Source: Pelobates cultripes | Taxonomy: Eukaryota > Chordata > Amphibia > Anura > Pelobatidae | Reading direction: 5' to 3' | Assembly: GCA_933207985.1 (NCBI GenBank) | Contig: OW240924.1 | Location: 72,765,236-72,829,235, forward strand | DNA length: 64,000 bases | Shown: positions 24,800 to 37,851 of the stretch, in pieces | Layout: every line of letters starts with the position of its first letter | Numbering within the stretch: position 1 is the stretch's first letter | Position numbers and translations under genes: made by a program | The notes under the pieces: generated by a model | What the model was told of the DNA's origin: nothing | The model's database searches: none | The model's input: the letters and a program-made list of their open reading frames with translations, nothing else

Positions 24800-26244
24800 G
24801 GAACACAGAGGAAAGGTAAGGATCATGGGAAAATTGCTCTGACCACGGGAAATGAAGCACACTTTGCTCCTCCGCTGGTCAGAGCTGGTCAAGCGTAGGA
24901 ATCCTCCATAAGGCAAAGAGTCCCTACTTTGACTTATGATTTTAAAGAAAACTAAAGAAGACAGGAAGAAAAGAAGAACAGATCCTGAGAGAGGGGGAGA
25001 AGAGGAAGAGATTGAGGAAAGGCAAGTTTGGCATGACAGTGCCGCTTTAAAGCATTTTTAATTTTAGTTTTTTACTGTATCTAAATATACAGGATATACA
25101 TTTTACTATTTTTAGTAAATTAAGTTGCATCACAATGGAAATAATAGTTTGTGATGTTATATTTCATATAGACTTTGTTTGAAATTTGCTTATATTATTA
25201 AGATGAGGATATAAAATATGTTTAGATCATCCTAGACTAAGACATATAAGAGAATGCTATAACAGACATGTTACCTCATTATACTAATAGCAATGATAAT
25301 TAAATATTGCTTCAGCTCTGTGATTCGTCATCTGCATATGTTTAACAAACTTTGATTCATGTCCTGTGGGTGTTTTCTACTAATAAATTGTGTTTGTTTT
25401 TAGATTTTATGGATACACCGGGCACAGAACAATACATTATGAATAATTGTTTGCTGTCAGCTCAAATACAAACTATACACAATTTGTTTAGTCATAGTTT
25501 TCTTGAGTGTCTAATATATCAACTTTTTTGTTTTATGCTATTAAGCAGAAGTAATGATTGTAGTTTATTATAATTGTGCTTTGTGTCTGTTTTGTGGATG
25601 TTTCATCCAGTTAGTTTATAAAAGTCAAGTTTCTCATTTCCATCCAGACCCCCAACAGCATAAACAGTAGAAGATAGTGAGTTGGGGTGTAACAAGGTTA
25701 TTTTGCCCCCTTCGTCTTAGTCTGTCCATGACTATAAGCACATGCCCCTGTAGTTACGCCACTGCATATTTGAAAATGTAATAGACGTTCTCAGTGAGAC
25801 TCTAGAACTGTTAATACCACGTGTCTTGTGTGTGATACAAGTCTACTGAAATATTTACAGGAACACCTAGTGTAATTAAGAAATATATTTAATACTGCCG
25901 TAACATATGGCTTTAATCATTTTTAGGTGTGTGTTATGTTGCTGAACAGGAACATGAATGGAGTATGGAATACTTATCTTTAATATTCTAATGCCATCTA
26001 TCATTGAAACCTTGAGAACAGTGTGATACTAGGATAGATCTGTTCCATTGGAGACACTAATCCCAGCTCTTTTATTTTAATTAACTTTTTTTCCTCCAGA
26101 TCTTCAGTAAAAAAAGCAACGGCACCTCTGTAATGTATTACGAACCCCAGCCTTATTCCATTCTACACCTTATGGAGCTAGAAGGGGATACGACCAGTAA
26201 TTCATGTGGGGAAACCAAAACACCAGCCCCATACTCCATAGTAA
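24800..26244. other. No gene recognised
   Basis: AT-rich DNA with no assignable motif. Confidence 0.4.
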
Positions 26245-26247
26245 AGG

Positions 26248-26282
<35 letters not shown>
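26245..26282. repeat. (ATT)n microsatellite
   Basis: About twelve uninterrupted ATT units. Confidence 0.95.
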
Positions 26283-26283
<1 letters not shown>

Positions 26284-26459
26284 ATTGTTAATTCTTCCTG
26301 GTAAAATATTTTATAAAGATTACTCTTTTCTTGTATTTCTTTAAACTAACAGAATGTTGTTAAAAAGGTTCAAAATGGCAGCTTAGCTGGAGAATAGAGT
26401 ATACCATGTACCATGTCGTTAGATACATATGATTTATTTTCATAAAAAAATTAGCCTGC

Positions 26460-27100
26460 CTACATGTGGCGGCTAGCCACCAATCAATTTTAAACCTCCC
26501 TTATGCCCCTATATGTATGCCGGCTATCAGTAACTAAAAACTAGAGTGAGCAGACAAATAAATAAAAAAGTGGAGGGGAGACATCTAAATATATATGAGT
26601 TGGGCTACCTTTTACATGGCTGTATCCAGTGCCCCTCAGACTCACACATAGGATGTGTATTAACTTAATAACCAGAGGGCCTAATGTTCCCCCAAGCACC
26701 CTCCCATGGGCAGTGGGTGGGGGCTATTTAATAATCAATGTGCAGGGTAGACATGTTATTGTCCACCCACCACATCTAAATAAAAATAAATTGCCCTACC
26801 TACCACTCTTACTGTAATAATTGTGTATGAGTGGTGGAAGACAAATCTAACACCTATAAGAGAAATAAATTGATCTATACACCCTCATTATTTATGATAA
26901 AGCCCCACCCCAACGCTTATTGGTGGAAGCATAGGGCAGGGAAGGATGGGGCCTTTCTAGTGACCAAGCAGCAATGGCTGCCCAGTCACTAGCTTTTAGT
27001 GGCTGCTCACTGTTTAGTGGTTATTTCCCCACCTGCAACATGGTAGATGGGGGCATAAAGGAGGATTAAAGCCTCCCTTTAGTCATATGGGTATCATGTT
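26460..27100. repeat. Degenerate relative of the stem-loop chain element
   Basis: Pieces such as 'gtgggtgggggctatttaat', 'ggctgctcactgtttagtgg' and 'agatgggggcataaaggag' resemble parts of 22980-24510. Hairpins are largely decayed. The segment is interrupted at 27103 by the TATCGG element. Confidence 0.5.
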
Positions 27101-27329
27101 TTTTAGGGAAAGACCGATTATTGGTTTGGCCGATATTATCGGCTGATACTCCGGATTTTGGCAAATATCGGTATCGGCCACTATTGATCCCGATATTGCC
27201 GATAATGTGAGAGGCGGCGGAGGCCCAGCGCATGCAGGGCCGGCTGCCTTACGGCACATCGACTATGGGGGCGCATCAATCGAGTGACTGGCAGGAAAAA
27301 AGCACACAGCTCTCCCCCTACCAGTCACT

Positions 27330-27498
27330 TAGTGTAGTGTGGTCGAGCTGAGCTGAGCGGACCACAGTACAGGAGCTTCAGTTTCCTGTACTCAGCCGGA
27401 CTGACAGGAAGTGCTCACTGAGAGCGCACTTCCTGTCAGTCCGGCCGGGAACAGGAAACTGAAGCTCCTGTATCGTGGTCCGCTCTGCTCGGCCACGC
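27330..27498. repeat. Second copy of the long hairpin cargo
   Basis: Arms of about 80 bp ('caggagcttcagtttcctgt' and the complement 'acaggaaactgaagctcctg') surround a centre near 27418. It is homologous to 15622-15787. Confidence 0.85.
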
Positions 27499-27519
27499 TA
27501 TCAGAGAGGTAATGAGGCA

Positions 27520-27815
27520 CACCAGTGAGGGAAGAGGACCACTAAGGGATGGGGTGGGGACACTAAAGGACAGGGAGGGAGAGAAACACCAAAGGGGGGG
27601 CACTAAATGACAGGGAGGGGATAGGTATACTAAGGGACGGGAAGGGGAGAGGAACACTAAGGGTCAGGGGAGGGAGAGGAACACTAAGGGACAGGGTGGA
27701 AAGGTGACGGGAGAGGTATACTAAGGGACAGGGAGGGAAGGTGAGGGCAGAGGAACACTAAGGGACATGGAAGGGAAGGGAGAGGTACACTAGGGGCCAG
27801 GGAAAGGAGAACACT
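27520..27815. repeat. G-rich minisatellite, second copy
   Basis: Units such as 'gagaggaacactaagggaca' repeat about ten times. It is homologous in unit and position to 15800-16160. Confidence 0.85.
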
Positions 27816-28079
27816 AAATATTCTTGAAAACATTCAAAAGAATCTGACTGGCATGTATGTTTTGTGCATTTACCACTTAATAAAAAAGAAATTGCAAAAA
27901 AAATAAAAAAAATACAAATAAACCTGTTCAGTTAACAGTAGATTTGTGTAGAAATTCTTTCGTTTTTGAAAATGGTAAATGTACAGAATATCAGTATCGA
28001 TAAGTTATCGGCTATTGGCCTGAAAGTTCAAGATTATCAGTATCGGCTCTCAAAAATCAATATCGGTCGATCCCTAAAC

Positions 28080-28290
28080 TTTTTATTACACTTTAATAAT
28101 ATAGAGGCTGACTAGCCACTGCGTGGTTAACCTTTCAAGCCACACCTCCAAGATGAGAGAGCTGGGATTGTTACCTCCCAGCTCTCATACCCAGGCATAC
28201 GGTGACCTCACATGCGCATATGCTGATTCTCTATAGCAGGATGATGTCACAAGAGTGACATAGAGTGGGCAGCAGCACTAAGGGAGACTC
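28080..28290. other. Hairpin-bearing repeat remnant
   Basis: A stem pairs 'gagagctggga' (28157) with 'tcccagctctc' (28178). It may continue the degenerate stem-loop repeat interrupted at 27103. No gene is seen. Confidence 0.4.
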
Positions 28291-28766
28291 TGTCACGAGA
28301 AGTGACCCAAATACGCAGGCCGAGTTTAACATAGATAGAATAGTCGAGGATAGCCAAGGATATCAGGATAAAACAAAGGAAACCAGATATTAGGATAACG
28401 ATAAGGAATAGCCGAGTCAGGGAATTTAGAAAACAGGATGAACGAGAAAACGAGTTAGGATACCAGAATGAAGAATAGTCAAAAAACGCAAGCCAAGTAA
28501 AATGCCAAGATTCACAGACAGAATAAAGATAGAACTAGAGGGAACAACCAGTGAACCACAATAGGGCACTGAACAAAAGCAAAAGACTCCCTTTTATAGT
28601 GGAGCGTCTATTGCTTTAAATCCACGCCCCCAAAATGTCAGGGAGCATGGAATATTTTGAGTTTTTGCAGCATAGGAGGGGTCATGTGTGGAGTGTCCGC
28701 CTGGAGGAGTCGGCACCCGGAGATACACCTCGCGGGTCCATGGGGAGAAAAGTAAGGTATCGTGAC
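28291..28766 (-). mobile_element. Solo LTR with 5-bp target duplication
   Basis: The segment starts 'tgtcacga' and ends 'tcgtgaca', perfect short inverted ends of TG...CA type. It is flanked by GACTC on both sides (28286-28290 and 28767-28771). On the minus strand a 'actataaaag' TATA-like element lies at 28591-28600, so transcription would run leftwards. The 476-bp size and 5-bp duplication suit Gypsy-type LTRs. No internal region remains, which is the usual product of LTR-LTR recombination. Confidence 0.9.
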
Positions 28767-28771
28767 AGACT

Positions 28772-29480
28772 CAGTGCTAGAGAAAATGTAAGTAGAATAT
28801 ATTTTATATTTTTACAGTGCACATAGGGGAAGGGCAAAAACTAACTAGGGACAGGGAGACTATAGCATTAGGAAAACCAGGTTTATATCCCTAACACTAT
28901 AATGTCCCATCAATCCAGTGGGTAGGGGTAGAGGTAAGGCATGAAGAGCAATAGAACAGTGTGGATGTGTAACTGATAATCTCCTTTACACTAATCATCA
29001 AATTCCCACCTATAAATTATCTTACCCCATGAGCATCATAACCCTATGGTCTCCTTAACATTACACCTTTCCCCCTTTAATATATAGCACAATTTAAAAC
29101 TATATTGAGGACGTCCAAAATACAGCCCTGTAACTTCAGGACAAGAAGCTGAACACAAATTGAGCAGTACATGAGACAGTGAAATCACAAATTCAAAATC
29201 AATATGTTTTTGAAGACCCAATTCCTCATCATCCATTTAGTTTCTTAAGGTAATTAGCTGCAGTGCTGCACTGTATATTTAGATCATATTGTCAACAGGG
29301 ATAAAAGAAGTAGTCTCAGCATGAAACCTTGTGAAATTGCAACTACAAATGAGTTGGAAACATTTTATTTGGAAAATGACCCATATTTAGCTTTCTTTCA
29401 ATGCAAACTTACTCCAGTAAGTTTGCTCTGTTCTATGCTCCTCTGAATATCAATGCAGATGTTTAAGTGGAAAGTTAATA
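28772..29480. other. No gene recognised
   Basis: AT-rich intergenic-like DNA. Confidence 0.4.
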
Positions 29481-29485
29481 TAAAT

Positions 29486-29622
29486 CAGGGTTCTCCAAAC
29501 TCTGGCCCTCCAGATGTTGCCGAACTACAACTCCCATGATTCTTTGAATGAAACAGATAGCCAGCGAACCTTTGGAGTTGTAGTGCAGCAACATCTGGAG
29601 GGCTAGAGTTTGGAGAAGCCTG
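29486..29622. repeat. Palindromic MITE of 137 bp
   Basis: The left arm 'cagggttctccaaactctgg' and the inverted right arm 'caggcttctccaaactctag' pair over about 50 bp, including 'ccagatgttgc' and 'actacaact'. Flanking 8-mers do not match, so the duplication has decayed. Confidence 0.85.
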
Positions 29623-29629
29623 AAAATGT

Positions 29630-31436
29630 ATCTACGTGAAATAATTATTGTGAGCCTTCCATAAATGTTAATATTAATTATGTACACATCTCAGCAAACA
29701 CCTTGAGACAGTAAATAAAAATGCTTGTGATTCTAAAGCTGACTCTTCGTACAAGCCAGTCATAGTATGATGACTGCAACCCATTGTGTCTTAAAAATAC
29801 TTTCTATGTCTCTATTTACCAACTAATGATCCCTTCATTTATAACAAGAACATATCCTTCGGTCTTGTTGTAAAACAAGCTTGTATACACTGGGAAACTG
29901 AGCTTTATATTTTATCTACTCGAGTGGAAGTGTAACAAGAATAATTTATAGACTATATGCACTGTTGTGTGAAGGTTACAATGTATGACTTGCATAAGTA
30001 AATTCTTTAATAATCAATGCGGTGCTTTACTTTACATAACCATAGAGGATAAAAATACCCTGCACATATGATTTTTTCTATTTTTCCTACGTCTTATCTA
30101 TACTAGAATGTGCTTATTGGAAGATATACTTGAACTCTGTGCTGTAAGTTTACACACCCAGTTAAAGTTGCATGTTGTAAAGAACAGAAACTGCTACTGT
30201 TAGTTTTTTTAAAGACTGATAAGGTGTAAGCCCAAGCAGATATTAATACTGTGGGAATATTAATAGCAATTAATGACTGTACATTCTTTATCGGTCTTGT
30301 AAAATTTTATCTCACTAGTATAAGGTATAAGTGCTATGGCTGCTGACAAACTGATAAGTTGGGAATGTTATTATTCATATCGTAAGTTTTAAAATAGTGC
30401 ACCTTATAAATCTGTCATCAAAATAAATCTGAAAAACAGAGACATTGTATAAAGAATACATTGTGAGCTGGGGAATTACTGAAACAAGTAGATTATCAAC
30501 TTTATAAATATAGGTACACGACTGCACGTGTGCCAGAAGGAACACACTTGGGGTTCCTGTAGACACGTATTATCCCTTTATATTTCAGTATTGGGTTATA
30601 TTTTAACGTCTCCAGAATATCACAATGGTATTATTTTTTTATATAGCATTTTATATATGATGTGAATATGTGATTTGCGCAGTATGTTAGTTTAAATTAA
30701 TTTTCACACCTAAAAAAATAAAAACCTTTTCTCTTAGTTTATCTGCATTTTGGTTTCTATATTTGGCTATTTCGCAGATATTTTTTTTTTTTTTTTTTTA
30801 CATGTTGTTCCTGGGCTAAAATGTGGAATTCATTGTTGACTGTAAATGTATTGATCACCGTGGATGGATTTATTTGTTCTAACAAGGAAAAAACATGAAC
30901 ATTAACACATTGGCATTGTTAATGATAGCCATGGTGAGATTGATTGGAGTACTGTTTCAGAGGCTTGTTGGCAGAGCAGAAATAACAATAACATTTAAAC
31001 TGAAAAAGTCAAATGAGAGCCGATCAATAATAAATAAATATATCTTGTCATCTCCAATCTGATCAGTGGATCTCTAGGGAGTTTGTATTGTGCCCTTATG
31101 GTATGAGTGGGTTCATGGAGGTGCAGAACATATTCCTCAGTTAATTACCTGGGCGGCCCTTGTTTGTCTAGTTCCAGGAAATGTTGATGTGTTTGTTAAT
31201 AATAGCACAGTCTACAGTAGCACTTGTATGATTTGATATGCATTCCTAGTTTACCTGACAGAGGTGAGAGCTTTATCTGAGCAGGATGGAAGATATAACC
31301 ACAAAACATCTAGAAGCTCCTTCTCCACACCTCCGAGGGCAATCAAATTGATCATGGCTTCATATTCTACAGAAAAAGAGATGGTGTGTGAAGTGCTGGC
31401 TTGTTCACAGTAACTATGCCAAGAGGAAACAGTTTA
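29630..31436. other. No gene recognised
   Basis: AT-rich DNA with a T run at 30781-30799. No exon or repeat motif was identified. Confidence 0.4.
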
Positions 31437-31440
31437 TTAA

Positions 31441-31859
31441 AGGACCACTATAGGCACCCAGACCACTTCAGCTTAATGAAGTGGTCTGGGTGCCAGGTCC
31501 AGCTAGGATTAACCCTTTTTTCTGTAAACATAGCAGTTTCAGAGAACCTGCTATGTTTACCTATGGGTTAATCCAGCCTCTAGTGGCTGTCTCATTGACA
31601 GCCGCTAGAGGGCTTCCGCGCTTCTCACTGTGATTTTCACAGTGAGAAGACGCCAGTGTCCATAGGAAAGCATTAAGAATGCTTTCCTATGGACTGACTG
31701 AATGCGCGCGTGGCTCCTGCCGCGCATGTGCATTCAGCCAAAGAGAGGAGGCGGAGAGGAGGAGGAGAGCTCCCCGCCCGGCGCTGGAGCAAGAGGTAAG
31801 TTTAACCCCTTCCTCTCCATCCAGCCTGGCGGGAGGGGGACGGGCACTATAGTGGTCCT
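31441..31859. mobile_element. TTAA-flanked MITE (Kolobok-like)
   Basis: The ends 'aggaccactatag' and 'ctatagtggtcct' are perfect inverted repeats. TTAA precedes and follows the element (31437-31440 and 31860-31863). Internal hairpins include 'cccagaccacttcagctta' and its partner, and 'cttctcactgtga...tcacagtgagaag'. TTAA duplications are known for Kolobok and piggyBac transposons. A second copy begins at 63706. Confidence 0.9.
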
Positions 31860-31864
31860 TTAAT

Positions 31865-33360
31865 TATGAAACAAATTGGACCGGACACGTGTTTTTAGGG
31901 AGGGGGGTTTTAAGGCAGATTTTAATGGAAAATCATAACGTTTATCAGCTAACACAAATATAGAGTGAACTAATTTAAATAGCTAATACATTAAGGTGGT
32001 GTGTGCAAAAACAGATACGTGTGCAAAGCAATAGTCACATTATTATGCTATCACACAAAGTGAAAACATGAATAATATGCAAAAATATCATGTCAAACAT
32101 GCATATAATAAAACATCTAAATATAATACATTGCTTTTGAAAAATATATGAAAACATCAATATTTCCCATACTGGCATAGTATCAGGTCACATGATCCAT
32201 TTGTCAGTACTTTTTAGTTAAACCATTGTTCAGGAGAAATAGCAAATGTCAATCAAAACAAATCTAGATCTCATAGAAGTTGGGAATGGTCCACCCTGGT
32301 CTGGAGGCCCTGCGGATGGAAATTTTTGAGTGTCACTTCACTTGATGCCATTTGTAATATTTTGGCTAACAAATATCCACACAATATTGAAGAGGAAATG
32401 GTGAAAAGACTGACAAAATTGAGATTGAGGTCTTTCAAATGTTATAACCAGTGTGAAATCACATATAACATATACAACAGTTATGCAGAAGATCCACAAT
32501 ACTACACCAAATACAGTTATATAGTAAAATAAAACACATCCAAGATTAAAACACCTTGGGTGAAACCCAAATATCTTCACAGCTGCTATTGGGTACAATA
32601 AATGTAAGCATAAAACCAGACACACATAATTCCCAATTTGAATTTAAAAATACATATTGTGGGTGTCAGGATATCCTGCCATTATATCAAGCTGATCAAT
32701 CAGTACGTCAATCACTCTAAGCTCTACTCATCGTAAGAATATCCAGACATCCTGCCCTCTTGGGGGTATGTGAAGACCGGGGTTCAGGAACACTATGTAG
32801 TACTACTACCTGTTCCACATATTGTATATACTCAAACCAAAAGCTATGTATAAACACAAACAACATTTTTAGATGACTTCACACAGGCAACTAGACAAAG
32901 ATAACAAAAAATAGTAAATAGCTTTTAAGAGACAAAGAGAAAAGTAGCATCCCTAGTTTACACTAGAGCTGACTGATCTAGTTAAAGGTTCCCATTGTCC
33001 TGCTATAGTTTTTTGATTTTGCAAAAATATCACATTCGTCATTGCAGGAACTCACGCAGATTATGGTCTGTTCCAGACTAAATATTAGTGTGATTCACAC
33101 ATGACATTGTTATTTACGTCTGAGAATAGAGTATCTATTTGTGTGAATAGAGCAAAACACATATATTATACAGTAGAGTTATCAACCTCTGTAATAAGGT
33201 AAATGCATAGCTTCCAAGTGTCTTTATTTATGAGAGACAACCCCTATTTTGGGCCCAAATCTCTATCCATCTTTTTATCCCAATGTCCTTTTTTAGGAGT
33301 TTCGTATTGTTGGTATGCCTGAGAGTATAACAGAGCTCCACAGCAATATTACAGTAATGT
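31865..33360. other. No gene recognised
   Basis: AT-rich DNA without assignable motifs. Confidence 0.4.
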
Positions 33361-33365
33361 GTCTT

Positions 33366-34330
33366 TAACCATTTAACAACATCAGGCGTGCTATGCCATC
33401 CTACAAAAGGATACACTCCCTAACGATCGGGCTCCCAGGAGCAAGGATAATAAGCCTACATGGCGATCGCATTACTGCCTGACAACTGAGGCAAACCCCC
33501 TGCAGCCAATCTCATCCATCTGCATCATGTGATCATTATGACACCAGTGTGATTTATAGGTACACTGCAGGGGGACTGCCTGGGTTGTCAACATAGAATT
33601 AGCAAAAGCACTTAGTTAAGTTAAAATTAAGAATGAATGCACACTTTTTTTCATTCTAAGGGTATTTTGATATTAATATATATTTGAGCCTGTAACTTTC
33701 CAGAACATCTTAAAACTTGTACTCATGAGACATCGCTGTCAACTTTTGCAAATGGTATGCCACGATGGAGGAAATTCTTATTCCTGCACTGCAATAAGGT
33801 CTGAAAAGTAACAAAGGCCCAGCAAACCAAACCTTACTGACAGCAATGCACAAGCTCCATATTTGATTCTGTAACTTTCCAAAACCTCATGAAACCTGTA
33901 CATTATTATTGTATTTGTGAGATATCGCTGAACACAAATATGAGTGTTTTAGAGGAGTAATACATATAATGACGATGATATCCTCAGTGAAAGTGTGTGA
34001 AAAACACATAAATGCAAAAAACAAATATGAACATTAACTTTGGCCAGGGTTTGTTACTAGGTGGCTACTAAAAAGACTGGACATACCCCATTTTAAATAC
34101 CCTGGGCTGTCTTCTTTTGCAAATGGTATGCCAAGATGGGGGTAATTTTCATTCCTGAGTTGATATACAGTCTCACAGGCAGCATGGGCGCAGCAAATCA
34201 ATCTGGCAAATTTCAATTTGTAAAAATTGAAGAGAAAAGCCCTATATTTGACCTTATTTTCCAAAACCCCATAAATCCTGTACATGGAGGTACTGTACAT
34301 CGCTGTATGTTTTATTAAAGTAAAATCTAA
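33366..34330. repeat. Unclassified interspersed repeat with internal duplication
   Basis: The first 320 bp ('gctatgccatcctacaaaag', then 'gagcaaggata' and 'gcgatcgc') match 37852-38170. Further on, 'gcaaatggtatgccacgatg' at about 33748 recurs as 'gcaaatggtatgccaagatg' at about 34118, and 'ctgtaactttcca' type blocks recur. This indicates a diverged duplication of about 370 bp. No coding capacity is recognised. Confidence 0.65.
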
Positions 34331-34509
34331 CAGTATTATGACATTCACAGTTATAATGCTATGTGGAACTTGGAAGATAACAACATTTCTCACACTTTTT
34401 TTTTAGATTTTATTCATAGTAAATTATATTTCATATATAAATATTTGCTGTGAGATGAAAGGCATATTTCTCATGAACAAAATTATATATAATAAGTGTG
34501 GATGCATGA

Positions 34510-35055
34510 GATCTCTCATCTCTCTCCTCCCCCTAACAATGCTTCCCCCAACCTCACTTCCTCTGCTGTTCTATGTTTATTCACACCCGCTACAGTGTAA
34601 GAGGTTTCTGCTCTGATCCGGTCCTCCCACCCCACCACCTGCTCTCTTGATCCTACGATCTACTCACTACTCATTTGTGGTCTCTATTCTATCCTAATTC
34701 TCCTGGACCTTTCCACTACTTTTGACACTGTTGATCATCAACAGCTTCTTCTCATCTTCCATAACCTCGATACTGCTCTCTCCTACTTCTCCCAATGCTA
34801 TTTCAATGTTTCTTTCTCTGACTCTGCCTCTTCTACCCCCCACGTCTCTGTTGGTGTTCCCCAAGGTTCAGTCCTCGGTCCCCTACCGTTCTTGATCTAT
34901 ACTACCTCCCTTGGTAAACTCATCAGCTCCTTTGGCTTCCAATATCATTTTTACTGGGATTACACCCACATCTGTCTTCTCCTGATCTCCCCCTCTTGAC
35001 CCGTGTCTCTGACTGCCTCTCTGCTATTTCTAACTGGATGGCTGTCCACTCAACC
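34510..35055 (+). mobile_element. L2/CR1-type LINE reverse transcriptase relic
   Basis: The plus strand retains [32 protein letters not shown] and [15 protein letters not shown], with frameshifts later. The expected YVDD-like block has become YWDY, so the catalytic aspartates are damaged. It is closely related to the fragment at 2637-2999. Confidence 0.85.
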
Positions 35056-35059
35056 GGCC

Positions 35060-35135
35060 CAAAATTGTAATAGCATTATAGGAGATGTAGTCTACAACAT
35101 CTGGCATGTCAAAGGTTGCCTACTCCATCCTAGGA
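35060..35135. repeat. Half copy of the short inverted-repeat MITE
   Basis: 'gagatgtagtctacaacatc' followed by 'aaaggttgcctactcc' matches the right half of the element at 9798-9930. Confidence 0.6.
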
Positions 35136-35139
35136 TATG

Positions 35140-36990
35140 GGAACATCATGAAATGATTCATATCTGATCCTGGATAACACAATGATCATAAGGCCAACTG
35201 ACATCACCAAAGTAGTTACCCATACAATGGTAGTTCATTGACCATGTTCAGTGGTTTGTAACAGACGTTGGGTTGAAGGCATCTTTTGGATTTCTCCAAG
35301 GGCAAACCTATCATAGTGAGAAAATATTTTGCAATGTTCAGCAGCCCAGGTTTTGTGCTCTTTATGCTAGGTTTCAGAATATACATTTTTTTTCAGCATT
35401 GAGCCACGGACAAATTGTCCTCTAAATACAGGTTATTTGGTTTTTTATTGTAACTGTTAGAATCTTTACAACTAAAAGATTGGCAAACTGTCCAATATGC
35501 TTCACCTTTGCAGATGCATTTGTCATTGTGATTTGTTTGCTTCAGCATTAAACACTTACTCATGGGGCATATGCATTATTTTTATCTTCCTCCGTATAGA
35601 TAGTATTCTTATTCCTCCGGCCAACTCGTTAATGTATTTTCATTTTTATAGAACCAACAAAGGCATATAAATCCCCAAGGAAACACATGCTGAATTACTC
35701 GCTAATTGTTAACTTTTTAGGAAATCATCAGGGATTCGCAAATTTTTATCCAGAAATTGCCGAACTGAAACACAGGTGAGTAACACAAAGATAAATTAAG
35801 TTGGGGAAACAAAGTGTTCCTATATAAAATAAATCAATGTTTGAAATTTGGAAAGTTATGCAAACTCAAATTTAACATAACAACTTACATAAAGAAAGAG
35901 TTACACCACCCTACAGCAGACTACATCTTACAGCGTAGGAGTGCGCCGAGGGCGGGAGGGGGCAAGAATCCACACTTCCACTGGCAACCTGTACAGATCA
36001 GAACATCAAAGGGATACCCACCTGTCCCCATAATGGTATCTAAAGTAGTTCACTGTCCGTGGGAAACTGAAGGTAGATCACTAGAATCAGGGTATTCATA
36101 ACTAAAAACAATATTTATATAGATAAACTTAAATCCAAATTTATCATTTATAGTCTATTTATTCATAATTTATAGTTCAAGGAGGTATGCAAACGAAGTA
36201 CTGGAATGTTTGGAAAGCTCAGATTGAAAACGCAGGACGATTATTAGACAAGTGATGCACTATGTAAATGGTTAACACGTTTGTGCACTATAACAACTTT
36301 ATGTATTGTCAACTGTCATGTATACTAACAGTAATAATGTATTAACTATGCTATAGTCATGTTACTTCAACTACAAAACATTTGTAAGAATGTAAAACTA
36401 TTTGCTATATATTGTCTTGTTATATTGGCAAAAATTCAATAAAAAATATAAATAATAGAAAGAAAGAGTTACACACAAAGATATTAAAACTTGACATTGA
36501 CATTCAGAATTTAAACATACTAAGGCAAGTTCACACTCATCTGAGCGAGTGATGGTTTATGGCCAAGTAAACAAAGAAAGATTACATGAATACGATTATA
36601 TATGGTAATAGGATAAGATCATATCATGGCATTATTATGTTTTGAAAGGTAATGATTGTTTGAGCACAAGCAAAGATTTATTGGAGATTACTTACATGTT
36701 TATATAAGATTTACTCAAAATTGTCATCTAAGTTGCTAATTATCGCCTGGGATTTTTTTTAAGGTTGTTGTAACTCCTTTACTGTGGAATGAGCTAAAGG
36801 TTAAGCACCAGAATCTCGTTATTGTGTTCTGGAAAGTATTCTGTGAATTTATTGTCATGTCAGTGTGAATAGATAGTGCATTATTTAATTATAAAATAAT
36901 GATATATTTGTTGATTTTTGCTTAAGACAGCAAAACACCTCAAAAGTCAGTTACAAAATAATGAAGGTAAAGGTCAGTATTGGATACCTA
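35140..36990. other. No gene recognised; possible LINE 3' end at 36180-36455
   Basis: The stretch ending 'attcaataaaaaatataaat' (36428-36450) has the look of a retroelement 3' UTR with an AATAAA, but no coding part is attached. The remainder shows nothing assignable. Confidence 0.35.
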
Positions 36991-36994
36991 ACAT

Positions 36995-37078
36995 TTACAC
37001 ATTTTTATTATACCCTTTGTACAGCGCTATGGAATCTGATGGCGCCATATAAATAATAAAATAATAATAATAATTGTG
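36995..37078 (+). repeat. LINE-type 3' tail fragment
   Basis: 'tttgtacagcgctatggaat' followed by 'ggcgccatataaataata' and ATA repeats is a widespread 3' end of L2/CR1-related elements in fish and amphibians. It is recognised from memory. Confidence 0.6.
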
Positions 37079-37084
37079 GTTGTA

Positions 37085-37850
37085 ATTAAATTCAAGTCAT
37101 TATCCAGCTCCTTCTTACCCCATAATACCACATTGCCGGTTATGTCCTTGTAACTGAGGGACTCCCATCTTTTGTCTGGGTGCCCCTGAAACAGCACCCT
37201 TATGCCACCTCACATCAACTAAACAGAGAGAGTACATTAGGCAGAAGGGATTGGAGGCCAGCTTACTTCCTACAGACTATGAGCTCTCTCTTTTATAAAC
37301 TGTTGAACTGTTTTTCTTGTTAAATTTACTATAACTTTAAAATAAAATATTAATAATAACTTAATATTAAAGAAAAATAATGCCATCCCCTTGGTGCCCA
37401 GGAGATGTTCAAAACCACACAACCTCCTGTGTCATTTTCCAATAATACACAAGCCCCTGCTATTTATTCTTTATTTCTCTTTCTGACTCTCTCCCTTTTC
37501 TCTCTCTTTTGCTCCCTCTTTATATTGAAATTGCCTATAAAATTTAGCGTTTTTTTGGTCTCCATTACCCAGAAGTGTGTCCATTAGAATAGAATGTGTG
37601 TTTTGTAATTGTTCTTATTGGGAAGTTAGCTGTTAAATACATGAGATTACTTGTGGTAAAGCAATGTAAAGTCCATTTCATCCAGCTATCATTAAAATCT
37701 GAAGCTGAACCTTTGGATTTCTTGCCTCTCCTTGTGTAAATCACAGAACAGGTGCAGAGCCAAAAACATGTTGCTACCTCGCACTGGTTCTAACAGCTTG
37801 TTAAGAGTATGTCATGTTCTGACACAAAAATGTGATACAGCAGAACAGGC
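37085..37850. other. No gene recognised
   Basis: AT-rich DNA without motifs. Confidence 0.4.
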
Positions 37851-37851
37851 A

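Larger units (their letters stand above)
27103..28078. mobile_element. TIR element of the TATCGG-repeat type with embedded cargo
   Basis: The left end 'ttagggaaagaccgatta' and the inverted right end 'tttagggatcgaccgata' are similar. Both are followed inward by palindromic 'gataatatcggc' and 'tatcggtatcggcc' sequence. Inside, from 27235, lies 'cagggccggc', the same start as the hAT-type element at 15499, followed by the same hairpin and minisatellite. No clear target duplication was found. Confidence 0.6.
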
